From NCBI RefSeq assembly GCF_023227905.1, contig NZ_JALOCF010000011.1, positions 42,317-106,316 on the forward strand: a stretch of DNA of 64,000 bases. Reading direction: 5' to 3'. Shown piece after piece: positions 8,225-17,630 of this stretch. Below the pieces are notes generated by a model that saw only the letters and a list, made by a program, of their open reading frames with translations, was not told the DNA's origin and did not search any database. Each line of letters starts with the position of its first letter. Position 1 is the stretch's first letter. The position numbers and the translations under genes are program-made. The DNA comes from Methylobacter sp. Its GTDB lineage: Bacteria > Pseudomonadota > Gammaproteobacteria > Methylococcales > Methylomonadaceae.

Positions 8225-9886
8225 ATGAGAGTTTTATCGATCGCAATACCGCAGTGTGATCCTTCTGTGACCCTGCAATCCAATAATAATGCTTATGAAT
8301 GGTTCGTGAGGAAGATTCAGGCAATGGACCAGCAGAAAGAAGCGGATCTTGTTCTTCGAGCGGTAGAAAGAGCTGCGTGGTTCGCAGGAAATTTTCACTC
8401 GGGACGATTCAGTGACGGAGCAGTTGAGAACTTGGCATTTAATATTGGGAAAGATCTGGATGCGCATGCTGTCGAATTAAAGGGGGAACCGCTATCGATC
8501 GATCGCAAGGATGGCCGCCGCCGGGTTTTGCATGTGGCGCCAATGCTTGCGATGGGTGGACACAGGCAGCTTTTATACCACTGGATATGCAATGACCGGA
8601 CCTCGTGTCACTCATTAATGCTACTAGACCACGTGGGGGATGTGCCCCAAAGATTTAATGACGCAGTTCGAGACAGTGGCGGCAGCTTGGTAACATTGCC
8701 GCCGAAAGCGCATCTTTGCCAAAAAGCGCGTTCACTGAGAGAAATGGCAAGGAATAACGCAGACTTGGTAGTCTGGCACCTGATTGGATCCGATGTGGCT
8801 CCTGTCGCCGCATTCGCGACGCATGAAGGGCCGCCGGTAGTATTGATAGACCATGGCGACCACTTATTCTGGCTTGGCAGTTCAGTGGCAGATTTAGTGG
8901 TCAACTTGCGAACGGCAGGAGCCGAACTTGCAGCAGAGCGGAGATTTGCTTCTTGCACCACAGTTATGCCTATTCCGCTGCTGGATCCTAAGGCCGGGAT
9001 ATCGCGGATTGAGGCCAGGCGAGCTCTGGGAATAGCAGAAGATCAGGTTATGCTGTTAAGTGTCGGTCGGGCGGAAAAGTATCGTCCATACGGTTCCTAT
9101 GATTTCGTGTCGACCGCTAACAAGATCCTTGATCTTCACCCGAATACCCATCTTTACGTGGTAGGCGAATCGGCAGCTGCGATTGCTCCCTTCCTGCATT
9201 GCAAGATACATGACCGTCTGCATTTCATGGGAAGTATCGAGGACCCTTCGATATATCGTACGGCCGCAGATATATATTTGGAGAGCTTTCCGTTTGGATC
9301 GCAGACGGCACTGCTGGAAGCAGCGTTGAGTGGTCTTCCGGTAGTACCCGCATACGCGCCGTTGTTTCCCTTGTTGGTAGCCAACGATGATGCGTTGACG
9401 GATATTCTCCAGAATCCAAAAAACGAGCAGGAGTTCATAAAACGTGTGGAATTGTTGATTTGTGAGCCCGAGCAAAGGCTGGCGCTCGGGGACGCGCTGC
9501 GGAAGCGGCTGTTGGCGGAACATGAAGGTAAAGGCTGGTTGGAGCGTTTGGCCGCCTTATATGAGAAAGCGGAATCCCTAACGCACAATCCCCGGATAAT
9601 TCCTGCGTCGTCGTGCAAGATGACGAACATGGATATCAATTTGAGCCAATGGCATGTGATGACCGGTAGGCCGCATTCGTCGGTTAGCCCAGATGATGTC
9701 ATTAGGGCCGGGTTATACCATGCGGCGTTTGTAGCAAAGATAGTGGGTGATTACGCAACAGCACGACGGCATGCTTGGAATGCCGTGCAGCGTGACACCT
9801 TTGTATGGGCATCATGGCGTCTTCTCGGGGTCGCAATGGTGGGCAAAATGGGGCTGTTTTTTCGGCAATTGCTTAGTCATGCCTAG
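8225..9886 (+). CDS. GT-B fold glycosyltransferase with extended N- and C-termini
   Basis: A 553-residue protein. Residues about 100-430 look like a GT-B enzyme: VLHVAPMLAMGGHRQLLYHW, LIDHGDHLFWLGSSVADLVV, LLSVGRAEKYRPYGSYDF, LHFMGSIEDPSIYRTADI-like text and FPFGSQTALLEAALSGLPVV. The last is a variant of the donor-binding helix in which Glu follows Leu-Leu. The N-terminal 95 residues and the C-terminal 90 are not typical; the end (YHAAFVAKIVGDYATARRHA) resembles a single TPR-like helical pair. The start is preceded by GAGGGTCTTTA. It lies 48 bases after the GT4 gene and is probably in the same operon. Confidence 0.7.
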   Translation: MRVLSIAIPQCDPSVTLQSNNNAYEWFVRKIQAMDQQKEADLVLRAVERAAWFAGNFHSGRFSDGAVENLAFNIGKDLDAHAVELKGEPLSIDRKDGRRRVLHVAPMLAMGGHRQLLYHWICNDRTSCHSLMLLDHVGDVPQRFNDAVRDSGGSLVTLPPKAHLCQKARSLREMARNNADLVVWHLIGSDVAPVAAFATHEGPPVVLIDHGDHLFWLGSSVADLVVNLRTAGAELAAERRFASCTTVMPIPLLDPKAGISRIEARRALGIAEDQVMLLSVGRAEKYRPYGSYDFVSTANKILDLHPNTHLYVVGESAAAIAPFLHCKIHDRLHFMGSIEDPSIYRTAADIYLESFPFGSQTALLEAALSGLPVVPAYAPLFPLLVANDDALTDILQNPKNEQEFIKRVELLICEPEQRLALGDALRKRLLAEHEGKGWLERLAALYEKAESLTHNPRIIPASSCKMTNMDINLSQWHVMTGRPHSSVSPDDVIRAGLYHAAFVAKIVGDYATARRHAWNAVQRDTFVWASWRLLGVAMVGKMGLFFRQLLSHA

Positions 9887-10276
9887 GCGGGAGAATTTGC
9901 CGTAACAGCGTGCACTCATGGAACATGGGTAGAATATTTTGATTAATCCGGTTTGTTATAGCAGGAGTCTGGCTTTTGGATGGGGCAGGATTTTAGACCG
10001 GTTCCGCGAGCGGATTATGCCCTCTTGCAATGGGTCGAAAACGCATTATTAATTCCGCTAGAGATTTTGTTTTAGGCAGAAAGAAACTCAAGTACATAGG
10101 GAATTTGAAGTTAGTTAATAAATACGGCCCTTGCGATGAGTTGAAATCTATCTGTAACGACCGTTGTTGAGTCTTATCTTCGTGTATTGTCGAAATATGC
10201 TCCTGCCGGTTGCTTTTCATATGGCGATTTTCAGTCAATGCTAATTGACGCAATAGTTTTTTAATTAGGTAAGTAA
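9887..10276. other. Gap with a possible degraded fragment
   Basis: One small plus-strand frame, 10030-10170 (46 codons beginning MGRKRIINSARDFVLGRKKL), has coding-like basic composition but no clear ribosome-binding site, and I recognise no family. It may be a leftover end of a larger gene. Nothing else is visible. Confidence 0.3.
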
Positions 10277-11203
10277 ATGAATCCAATAATCTATGCCAAA
10301 ACCGCGGTCATTACTCGCACTAAAAATCGACCTATATTCCTGAAACGGGCCATTGAAAGTGTTCTCTCGCAGGCGGAGAGAGACTTTGTGCATGTGATTG
10401 TGAATGATGGCGGGGATAGGGAGCCGGTGGATTCGTTGCTGGAAGGTTTTAAAGACCGTTATGAAAACCGGCTGTTATTAATTCATAACGAAAAATCGTT
10501 GGGAATGGAGGCTGCATCTAATGTTGGAATCAGATCCTCAGATAGCATGTATGTGGTCATTCATGATGATGATGATAGCTGGCATCCGAATTTTCTTGGA
10601 AAAATGACAAGCTACCTTGAAAGCAATGATGTAATCAGAAATCTGGGTGGTGTGGTTTGTTATACCACCGAGATCAGCGAACAAATTACTGATGACCAAA
10701 TCAAGGAAGTGGCTCGCCGGTCGATTGCTTCGTGGATTAAGGATATTAGTCTTTGGCGCATGTGCGCAGATAATTACTTTGCGCCAATTTCATTCCTTTA
10801 TAAGCGGGAAGTTTATGACAAGATTGGCGGACTGTATCGTGAAGATATTCCGGTACAAGGGGATTGGGAGTTTAACTTGCGTTTTATGCAGCAATATGAA
10901 ATAGGTTTGCTTAAAGAGCATCTTGCTTTTTACTACATACGCATTAGTAATGACAAGTCTGGAGAGGCTTATAGTAATTCTGTTAACAACATGGAAAAAC
11001 ACAGTTTTTATAAAACTTACTTACGCAATGAATTTCTTCGAAAAGAACTGGCCGAAGGTAAGCTTGGGGTAGGGTATATGATGAACGTTAATCCGATTAT
11101 CTTGCGAGTTGACCGGGCAGCCCATGGTCTAATCCGGATTTGGGAAAAACTTAAATATCCGTTTGTATTTTTGAAGGCTTTACGGTTGAAGGCTCTGACC
11201 TAA
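10277..11203 (+). CDS. Family 2 glycosyltransferase
   Basis: A 308-residue GT-A enzyme. The start AVITRTKNRPIFLKRAIESV is the classic GT2 opening. HVIVNDGGD follows. NVGIRSSDSMYVVIHDDDDSW contains the metal-binding DxD region, and GDWEFNLRFM near residue 200 holds the likely catalytic acidic residues. No membrane segment is present, so it should act at the inner face of the cytoplasmic membrane on a lipid-linked acceptor. ATG 10277 directly precedes the domain. Spacing to its neighbours is loose (about 390 bases upstream, 310 downstream), so its operon membership is uncertain. Confidence 0.85.
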   Translation: MNPIIYAKTAVITRTKNRPIFLKRAIESVLSQAERDFVHVIVNDGGDREPVDSLLEGFKDRYENRLLLIHNEKSLGMEAASNVGIRSSDSMYVVIHDDDDSWHPNFLGKMTSYLESNDVIRNLGGVVCYTTEISEQITDDQIKEVARRSIASWIKDISLWRMCADNYFAPISFLYKREVYDKIGGLYREDIPVQGDWEFNLRFMQQYEIGLLKEHLAFYYIRISNDKSGEAYSNSVNNMEKHSFYKTYLRNEFLRKELAEGKLGVGYMMNVNPIILRVDRAAHGLIRIWEKLKYPFVFLKALRLKALT

Positions 11204-11516
11204 ATTGTTCGTTCTATTTAATTACAGAAATTAAGTTGCAACACTTAGGCGGCTGTTTTTAGGTCGTAGACAGTAAAACCCTGCTGTTTGCTCAGCAAGA
11301 TACAAACGTTGGAATTGACAGAACTACTGCCGCTACATTGGCTCGCAGTCGATATGCAGATAACAACGTATAACATTTGATTCTTCGCCCGCTGATCCGG
11401 CGGCTTACAGAATATAAATTTAGCGAATGAAACATAACAAGAAAAAGAATTTCGTGAACACGGTAGCGTCGTGGCACTCATTCCCTAACTAAAAACTTAT
11501 CAGAAAGGAGAAAATT
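11204..11516. other. Short intergenic region
   Basis: I see no gene in these 313 bases. The only clear element is the AAAGGAG ribosome-binding site at 11504-11510 for the next gene. Confidence 0.45.
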
Positions 11517-12317
11517 GTGAGTGACAAAAATTTTACCTTTGCCGTTGCAGTAAATAACCTAGAGACTCTTCAAAAAAATCTCTATCGGTCACCTGAGTTT
11601 TTAAAGGATCACAAGCACCAGGTGATAATCAAACAAAATTACTTATCTGCTTCTTTAGCCTATAACAGCGCCATCGATGAAGCGGAAAACGAAATTGTAA
11701 TATTTATTCATCAAGACGTTTATCTGCCGGAAACCTGGTTTTCAGATATAAACCGATGCCTATCCTATTTAGAGGAAAGGCAAGTTAACTGGGGTGTCCT
11801 GGGATGTTTCGGGTCGAGGAGAGATGCTGACGGGGGATTGGGAAGAGTGTACACCACGGGACTGGGTTTGCATGGCACAGAAATAAATGAACCGGAACCG
11901 GTCGAAACCTTGGATGAAATTATTCTAATAATTAGAAAGTCATCAGGGCTAAGATTCGACCCGCTTCTCCCGCATTTCCACCTTTATGGAACCGATTTAT
12001 GCCTGTCGGCAAAAAATAAAGGAATGACTAATTTTGCGTTTCAAGGCTTTTGCATTCATAACACTAACCAGTTGTTGAGTTTGCCTGGAGAGTTCTATGC
12101 CTGCTACCGCTATGTAAAAAGAAAATGGGCAAAATTCCTACCCATATACACATCTTGCCTCAGGATCTCATACCTTGACAAAGCCCTATACCGAAAGAGG
12201 GCTCGTGAACTTTTTAAGAAAATAGCAGGAAAAGAGGGCATGCCCTTGCTGAGGGTTGATGACCCTAGGACGGTTCTTGGAGAAAAGGCATTTCTACAAA
12301 TTCCAGGTTCGAACTGA
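11517..12317 (+). CDS. Glycosyltransferase-like protein (GT-A, StrF-type domain)
   Basis: A 266-residue protein. FAVAVNNLETLQKNLYRSP is followed by NSAIDEAENEIVIFIHQDVY, where HQDVY replaces the usual DxD region, then NWGVLGCFG and FHLYGTDLCLSAKNKGM. This arrangement fits the GT2-related family that includes the StrF-like domain. The start is GTG 11517, supported by AAAGGAG six bases upstream; no ATG is near the domain start. It probably decorates the same glycan as the neighbouring enzymes. The substrate is unknown. Confidence 0.7.
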   Translation: MSDKNFTFAVAVNNLETLQKNLYRSPEFLKDHKHQVIIKQNYLSASLAYNSAIDEAENEIVIFIHQDVYLPETWFSDINRCLSYLEERQVNWGVLGCFGSRRDADGGLGRVYTTGLGLHGTEINEPEPVETLDEIILIIRKSSGLRFDPLLPHFHLYGTDLCLSAKNKGMTNFAFQGFCIHNTNQLLSLPGEFYACYRYVKRKWAKFLPIYTSCLRISYLDKALYRKRARELFKKIAGKEGMPLLRVDDPRTVLGEKAFLQIPGSN

Positions 12318-12327
12318 GTAGCGGGCT

Positions 12328-12556
12328 ATGAAGCGTAACCTCCAACTCGATGTTCTTCGCGGCATCGCCATTCTGCTGGTGATAGGCGCACACCAGCCTA
12401 TTGATAATGATGCTGTGTGTTGGATTGGCTGGCCATGTCTGGCATGACAATGGGGCTGTCGGCGTCTCTCTGTTCTTAGCACTATCCGGCTATTTGATCG
12501 AAGGGCTGATACTCGATGAAATCCGCAATCATGGATTATTTGACGTAAGACGCTTT
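12328..12556 (+). pseudogene. Truncated, frameshifted acyltransferase 3 (OafA/YrhL-type) fragment
   Basis: ATG 12328 opens MKRNLQLDVLRGIAILLVIG, the first transmembrane helix of acyltransferase-3 proteins with the conserved LDVLRGIAILLV. After AHQPI the frame shifts and continues from about 12425 as DNGAVGVSLFLALSGYLIEG then LILDEIRNHGLFDVRRF. The homology stops there; the other eight or so membrane helices are absent. An O-acetyltransferase for the glycan was evidently lost by deletion and frameshift. Confidence 0.75.
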
Positions 12557-12770
12557 AAGAGTGGCTGTAACGAGAGTTGTCCATTGCTAAAAAATATTTT
12601 GAGCTAGGATGGCATAAGGGCGAACAAATTTGTGGAAAATGCTAACTAGCTGTCAACCGCAGAAGACCTCTGCATTTGGCGATGTGTTCTCTACTGTAAA
12701 GTTCATAACCTTCGAGTTAAAAACGTTTTAGTAAAATCTTGATTCCTTTTAAATGTAACAGGAAGAACTA
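12557..12770. other. Non-coding region before the GT4 gene
   Basis: Nothing recognisable continues from the acyltransferase fragment. The ribosome-binding site for the next gene, AGGAAG, lies near 12760. Confidence 0.4.
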
Positions 12771-13985
12771 ATGAGTCGACAATCTCAAAGCATACGCGTT
12801 TTATACAGTTTTCCGCATAAGTTAGGAGCAGATAGAATCTGCACGACCGCCTGGTATCAAGTGAATGGTCTAGTGCAAGAAGGAGCGGAAGTTCTAGTTT
12901 GCCCCGGTGCGCTAAGCAGACCTTTGCCAGAAGGCGTAACGATTAAGCCAACGCTTGCTTGGGGAAAATTACGTATCCCATACAAAATTCTTGGCAGCAT
13001 GCGAGCTTTTTCGCTGCACGACTATATCGTCTCTCAACGGCTGGAAAAGCTGGCCGGGCAAATAGACATAGTGCACGTTTGGCCGTTAGGCGCATTAAGG
13101 ACATTAAAAACAGCAGCCCGCCTTGGCATTCCCACCGTCCTTGAAAGACCTAATGCGCACACCCGGCTTGCCTATGAAGTCGTGCAGAAGGAATGCGAAC
13201 GGTTGGGAATAGTCTTGCCGCCAGATCATGAGCATTCGTATAAACAGGACGTGCTCAACAAGGAAGAGGCTGAATACGAGTTAGCGACTCGGTTGCTATG
13301 TCCGTCTGACTTCGTAGCCCGCAGCTTTCTGGAGAACGGATTCGCTCGTGAGAAGCTCGCGCGGCATCAGTATGGTTTCGACGAGCAGGTTTATTACCCC
13401 GATCCAGAGCCGCGTGAGGATAAAGCCGGTTTGACGATGTTATTCGTCGGTGGCTGCGCGCCAAGAAAGGGTGTTCACTACGCGTTGGAAGCATGGTTGA
13501 AATCCACAGCATGTCACGAGGGAAAGTTCATGATCGCCGGCGGATTTGTGCCGGGATATGCTGAAAAGCTTGCTTCGATGCTATCTCATCCGAGTGTCCA
13601 TGTTTTAGGGCATCGAACTGACGTGCCCGAGCTTATGCGGCAGAGCGACATATTAGTTCTGTCAAGCCTTGAAGAGGGAAGCGCTCTTGTGACTTCAGAA
13701 GCGCGAGGTAGCGGATGTGTCTTGTTGGTGTCGGAGGCGGCCGGTGCGATTTGTGAGCATATGGAAAATGCACTGGTGCATCGCGTCGGCGATGTCTCTA
13801 CGCTTACCCAACACATTAACCTCTTGCAAGAGGACCGCAAACTCTTGCAGAGGTTGCGGGCGGACAGTCTCCGTCGCGTGCCTGAAATTACCTGGAATGC
13901 GGCCGGAGCGAGATTGCTGGAAGCTTATCGTGAAACTATTGCCACGTATGAGCCTGTAAAACGGAGTTCTGATGTGGTTGACTAG
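12771..13985 (+). CDS. Family 4 glycosyltransferase
   Basis: A 404-residue GT-B enzyme. VLYSFPHKLGADRICTTAWY opens the acceptor domain, DIVHVWPLGALRTL follows, and IPTVLERPNAH precedes an insertion rich in charged residues. The donor domain begins LTMLFVGGCAPRKGVHYAL and ends with SDILVLSSLEEGSALVTSEA, a variant of the EX7E motif. It is the last plus-strand glycosyltransferase before convergent secreted-protein genes. ATG 12771 follows AGGAAGAACTA. The sugar donor is unknown. Confidence 0.85.
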   Translation: MSRQSQSIRVLYSFPHKLGADRICTTAWYQVNGLVQEGAEVLVCPGALSRPLPEGVTIKPTLAWGKLRIPYKILGSMRAFSLHDYIVSQRLEKLAGQIDIVHVWPLGALRTLKTAARLGIPTVLERPNAHTRLAYEVVQKECERLGIVLPPDHEHSYKQDVLNKEEAEYELATRLLCPSDFVARSFLENGFAREKLARHQYGFDEQVYYPDPEPREDKAGLTMLFVGGCAPRKGVHYALEAWLKSTACHEGKFMIAGGFVPGYAEKLASMLSHPSVHVLGHRTDVPELMRQSDILVLSSLEEGSALVTSEARGSGCVLLVSEAAGAICEHMENALVHRVGDVSTLTQHINLLQEDRKLLQRLRADSLRRVPEITWNAAGARLLEAYRETIATYEPVKRSSDVVD

Positions 13986-14100
13986 AAGATAACGTCCTGT
14001 CATTGCCGCCATGGTCAATATAAAGGTTTGCACTTTATATCTTCCAAGAGACCGGAATGGGTATTCCCTTCTAGTCGATTCTTTACTTATGTATCCGAAA

Positions 14101-14151
14101 ATTCTCTGAGAGAATCATGACACCCTCTCGACAACTCTTGGTCACGAGAGG
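14101..14151. terminator. Paired short hairpins between convergent genes
   Basis: ATTCTCTGAGAGAAT at 14101-14115 is a perfect 7-bp palindrome around one base. CCTCTCG at 14124-14130 pairs with CGAGAGG at 14145-14151. They sit between the GT4 gene and the convergent beta-helix gene and may end transcription of either. No long T-tract follows. Confidence 0.35.
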
Positions 14152-14201
14152 ATATTCATATTTAACAACAATATGAACAAGTGCCATAACTCCAGCGCAC
14201 C

Positions 14202-15467
14202 TTAGTTCAATCGTAAGTTCGTAGGTGCAGCGAGTGTAGTAGTCCCTGAAGGCGTCGTGGTAGTATCGGAAGGCGTCGTTATGGCACCGGAGCCGTAATA
14301 ACTGGTACCCATGTCCTTTCCATCCGTAGCCTTAAGGTAGCCAATAGAGCTTGATGTTAATTTATAACCTGAAAATGCGGTGGGTTTTGTGCCGCCAGTA
14401 AATGTTGGTATACCGATAAGATTACTGCTACCTATGGCGCTTCCACTGGATCCAAATGTGTTGTAATTGAATACACAATTAGGCGTACAACCACTACCGC
14501 CAGTTGTCTTGATCGACTTATCTTTGATTATATTGTTTTTAGCTGAAATGTTGGTAGATGCCGAATTTCCAGGTTTACTATCAAAAGTAACGCCAGTGTT
14601 TGTTAGCGTATTGTGCTCAAACACAATACCATTGGCACTGCCAAATTGTATTTTCCAATCATAGGTAGGAAAGGCATCGCCATTGAAGACATTGTTTGTT
14701 ACTGTGACTTTGTCTACTCCATCGGGAGCCATTATAAAGATATTGTCGTTTACAAAGTGGTTTCCGGTAATTACATTGCCTGGCCCAGCTCCATAAAATT
14801 GTATTGAATCACAATGACTACCCGGGTTAGCTACATCGCACACGGACTGTAAGATATCGGCGAATAAGTTGTTTGGGCCTATCGTGTTATTCGATGCCTG
14901 ACCTATGATCATGATGCCGTCAGCAGCGCCTACTTTAACGTTCGAACTATCTTTTCCAACACCAACGAATTTACTGTTGGTGATGGTTGTGTACGAGGCG
15001 TTATTGAGACTGACTCTGCCTGACCACGTTGCCTGATTGACGCTGGTAAAATCAACGTTGTCAACCAGTATCTTGCTTGAAGCTATAACAGCAAGACCTG
15101 TTTTATTTGGCAGAAAAGTAGAATTGGCGATTTGGATGTTTGTAGAGCCGTTGTTGATCTGCATGCTTGATAAACTCATGCGGTCAAACCGGATATAATC
15201 CGAATTCCCTACTTTAGGCGACATGATTGCGCCGGTACCGGTAGTTGACGTAACCGTTACGTAGCCCGTTCGAGCCATGTCATAAAAATTTACGCTTCCG
15301 TAATTGCCGGAATTAAGGCATATGGTTGAGCCATTAGCGGCGCTTGAGACGGCCGAAGCCACGTTGGCGCCGGGGCTAAGGGTTTGGTTACATGCCGCCC
15401 AAGAAGCATGGGATGACCCAAGCAGAGTTAAGAAAAAAATAGTTTTTTTAAGATGATAAGTTTTCAT
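14202..15467 (-). CDS. Secreted right-handed beta-helix protein
   Basis: A 421-residue exported protein. Residues 1-24 form a signal peptide (MKTYHLKKTIFFLTLLGSSH, then ASWA before ACNQ). Residues about 30-370 are repeated short strands with Asn ladders (NNTIGPNNLFADI, NVITGNHFVNDNIFI, VTVTNNVF, GIVFEHNTLTNTG), the signature of parallel beta-helix polysaccharide lyases and epimerases. The C-terminus is a Thr/Ser/Pro linker followed by LAAPTNLRLN, which looks like the first strand of an FN3 domain cut off by the stop. It likely acts on the exopolysaccharide outside the cell; lyase versus epimerase activity cannot be decided. Confidence 0.75.
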   Translation of the reverse strand: MKTYHLKKTIFFLTLLGSSHASWAACNQTLSPGANVASAVSSAANGSTICLNSGNYGSVNFYDMARTGYVTVTSTTGTGAIMSPKVGNSDYIRFDRMSLSSMQINNGSTNIQIANSTFLPNKTGLAVIASSKILVDNVDFTSVNQATWSGRVSLNNASYTTITNSKFVGVGKDSSNVKVGAADGIMIIGQASNNTIGPNNLFADILQSVCDVANPGSHCDSIQFYGAGPGNVITGNHFVNDNIFIMAPDGVDKVTVTNNVFNGDAFPTYDWKIQFGSANGIVFEHNTLTNTGVTFDSKPGNSASTNISAKNNIIKDKSIKTTGGSGCTPNCVFNYNTFGSSGSAIGSSNLIGIPTFTGGTKPTAFSGYKLTSSSIGYLKATDGKDMGTSYYGSGAITTPSDTTTTPSGTTTLAAPTNLRLN

Positions 15468-15832
15468 GGATGTTTCTTCATAAAGTAAATTGAGTTGAAG
15501 TCGTTAGGCATTAGCGCTCATCGATAATATTAAGCCCAATCTTGTCGGCTATGAACTGGAGGTCTCTCTCTATTAGACGCTCGTTTCGTAGCTATACTAA
15601 TTTGGCCGTCATGGCTTATTATCAAATGAATCTTGAAAAGATTAACTTTAATATAGTTGACTTCTCTTGGGTAAATAGCCCAAGACACTATGTTGTAGCT
15701 AATCTTTCGCCAGAAACCATCTTCAGCTCTGGTAAAGTCCAAAGTCGGCAGGTTGTTACCCATCATTTGCAGTAGCCGACGGAAGCGGACTTCGCTCCCG
15801 TCGGCATGCCGTTTAAACAGTCAGTGATATGA
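15468..15832. other. Intergenic region between two secreted-protein genes
   Basis: It contains the hairpin at 15775-15805 and, presumably, the promoter of the beta-helix gene. I find no copy of the WRCYTAGGTA site here, unlike upstream of the other two large secreted-protein genes. Confidence 0.4.
15775..15805 (-). terminator. Hairpin after the FN3-PKD-LamG gene
   Basis: GCCGACGG at 15775-15782 pairs with CCGTCGGC at 15798-15805 around a loop with a weaker inner pair. It lies just beyond the stop of the minus-strand gene. No U-tract follows on that strand, so it is a weak terminator candidate. Confidence 0.45.
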
Positions 15833-17611
15833 TCAATATCCGGTTCCGTAAACAGACATTGGGCCATCTTTGGCTGCATAACTTGCGGGCCATAAGCTAG
15901 GCAAACTTGTCAGCGTATTGGTATTCGTTATCTCTAAAACTGCTGTCCCCGATTTCAGTTGGTCGCGGAATATTAAGTTTCCTTTTGACCCCAGTATTGC
16001 TAACCAATAAGGTTGGCCAGCGGTAACAGAGGCTGCGGGAATCGGTATAGGATTCCATGCTCCAGGCTTCAATGTAGCCAACTTGCCTTGAGCAACAAGA
16101 GCACCCGGATGACCATAATTGTCCTTATAGATACCGGCAACCAACTCTGTCGCTTTTGACGTCGCATCCACATAAACCTGCAAAGTAGTTACTGTGCTGG
16201 ATTTCTGAGGTGTGGTTTTAAACGCTTGCGCAACTCCCTGACCGTTATAATCGAGCTTAGGCTCTACGGTCTGATCACCGATCACATACTGCGTCGTGGT
16301 TGAAGCACTAGCCGATGAAGTGGGAGTCGTCATGTTGTTTTTGACTTCCGTTGCGGTCAAAGCGCGATTGTACACCCGTATCTCGTCGATATATCCCTTA
16401 AAGTATTCGCCCCAAACACTGTTGCCGCCGATGCGCAATATGCCGCCTTGTTGAATCAGGCCGGTTTGCGCTCTTTGGGCGATCTGTGTGCCATTCACAT
16501 AAAGACGTTGGTATTGTCCATCATAGGTTGCCACGAGGTGGGTCCACTGGTTAACCGGCAACTTACTAGTACCGGAAATGACACGGTAAGATCCATCATT
16601 GAAAGAAGAAACAGGTAGATCGGAAGTTTCATAGGCATATAAGTTATAGACCGCACCCCCGGATTTTTCTTTTAACAGTACAGTTCCGCCGTTTGCCAAG
16701 GACTGGGGATATACCCAGGCTTCGAGAGTCATGGCGTTTGTAAGATCTAGTGTTGCGCTGTCATTGACGGTTACCCAGTCGTTTATGCCATCAAACTGCA
16801 ACGCTTTGCCGTATTTGCCTGTGTTGATCCTGACAGCTTCTTTAATAGTGCCGATATTACTATTACCCGAAGCGTCGTTAACCGTCGTGCCACTGGTTTC
16901 TTCAAAGCCATAGGCCGCCACAAGTCCATTATTGCTGGTAGTAGTCGTTCCCGTTCCTGTGCTTGTTGTAGGCGTAGTCGTACCTGTTCCCGTAGATGTA
17001 GTGGGAGCTGTTACGGTAATCAGGTTCGGATAGCTCTTGGTGACGCTTCCGCTGGATCCGGTTACCGTCAGACTTACATTATATGATCCTGCGGTCGCAT
17101 AGGTCGCTGTGGTCACTTTAGCCGTTGTGTTCGTCACAGAAGGCGTTTGAGAACCGGGAAAATCCCATTTCCAGCTTGTAATTGTCCCGGTTGTGACGGG
17201 TGTGAAATCTACCGCCAAACTTGCGACACCGCTGGTTTTACTCACTGTGAAATCCGCCGTTAATGCCGCCGTGGTAGCGGGCACTGTAAAGTTGGTTTCA
17301 TTGGAGTAACCGCTTTCAACGGTTTTGGTTGAATCATAGGCCTTCACAGCAAAATAATATTTGCTACCCTCCTGTAGACCCGGTACCGCATAAGTGGTTT
17401 TGTTACCTACATCAATAGTTGAGGCGTAATTGCCGCTGGTTTGGCCGTAGGATATTTTATACCCGCCTACATTGGATGATGTACTGGCATTCCAGGCGAG
17501 GTTAGCACTCGCTGCGAATAAATTACTACTGAATAAGAAAAGGGCGAGCCCAGCCAATAAAAAGTTAGGGAACAGCTCGCGCAAGGAGATGTTCGTAAGA
17601 TAATTTTTCAT
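15833..17611 (-). CDS. Secreted multidomain protein: FN3, PKD, LamG-like and a C-terminal beta domain
   Basis: A 592-residue exported protein. Residues 1-35 are a signal peptide (LLAGLALFLFSSNLFAASA). Residues about 36-112 are FN3-like (NLAWNASTSSNVGGYKISYG). About 117-201 are a PKD domain (SWKWDFPGSQ, then YATAGSYNVSLTV). A Thr/Gly linker spans 203-227. About 228-425 are a concanavalin/LamG domain (AMTLEAWVYPQSLANGGTVL; YIDEIRVYNRALTATEV). The last 150 residues form a beta domain with VAGIYKDNYGHPG and QPYWLAI. It probably binds carbohydrate at the cell surface. ATG 17611 is chosen because the signal peptide starts there; ATG 17623 is an alternative. The shared upstream region suggests coregulation with the 58.3 kb protein. 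Confidence 0.75.
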   Translation of the reverse strand: MKNYLTNISLRELFPNFLLAGLALFLFSSNLFAASANLAWNASTSSNVGGYKISYGQTSGNYASTIDVGNKTTYAVPGLQEGSKYYFAVKAYDSTKTVESGYSNETNFTVPATTAALTADFTVSKTSGVASLAVDFTPVTTGTITSWKWDFPGSQTPSVTNTTAKVTTATYATAGSYNVSLTVTGSSGSVTKSYPNLITVTAPTTSTGTGTTTPTTSTGTGTTTTSNNGLVAAYGFEETSGTTVNDASGNSNIGTIKEAVRINTGKYGKALQFDGINDWVTVNDSATLDLTNAMTLEAWVYPQSLANGGTVLLKEKSGGAVYNLYAYETSDLPVSSFNDGSYRVISGTSKLPVNQWTHLVATYDGQYQRLYVNGTQIAQRAQTGLIQQGGILRIGGNSVWGEYFKGYIDEIRVYNRALTATEVKNNMTTPTSSASASTTTQYVIGDQTVEPKLDYNGQGVAQAFKTTPQKSSTVTTLQVYVDATSKATELVAGIYKDNYGHPGALVAQGKLATLKPGAWNPIPIPAASVTAGQPYWLAILGSKGNLIFRDQLKSGTAVLEITNTNTLTSLPSLWPASYAAKDGPMSVYGTGY

Positions 17612-17630
17612 AATAAGTTCCATGATCCTC

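Noticed and set aside
9879..9888. TGCCTAGGCG at the end of the GT-B gene as a palindromic site
   Set aside because: It ends in CG rather than TA, overlaps a stop codon and is not upstream of a close gene start.
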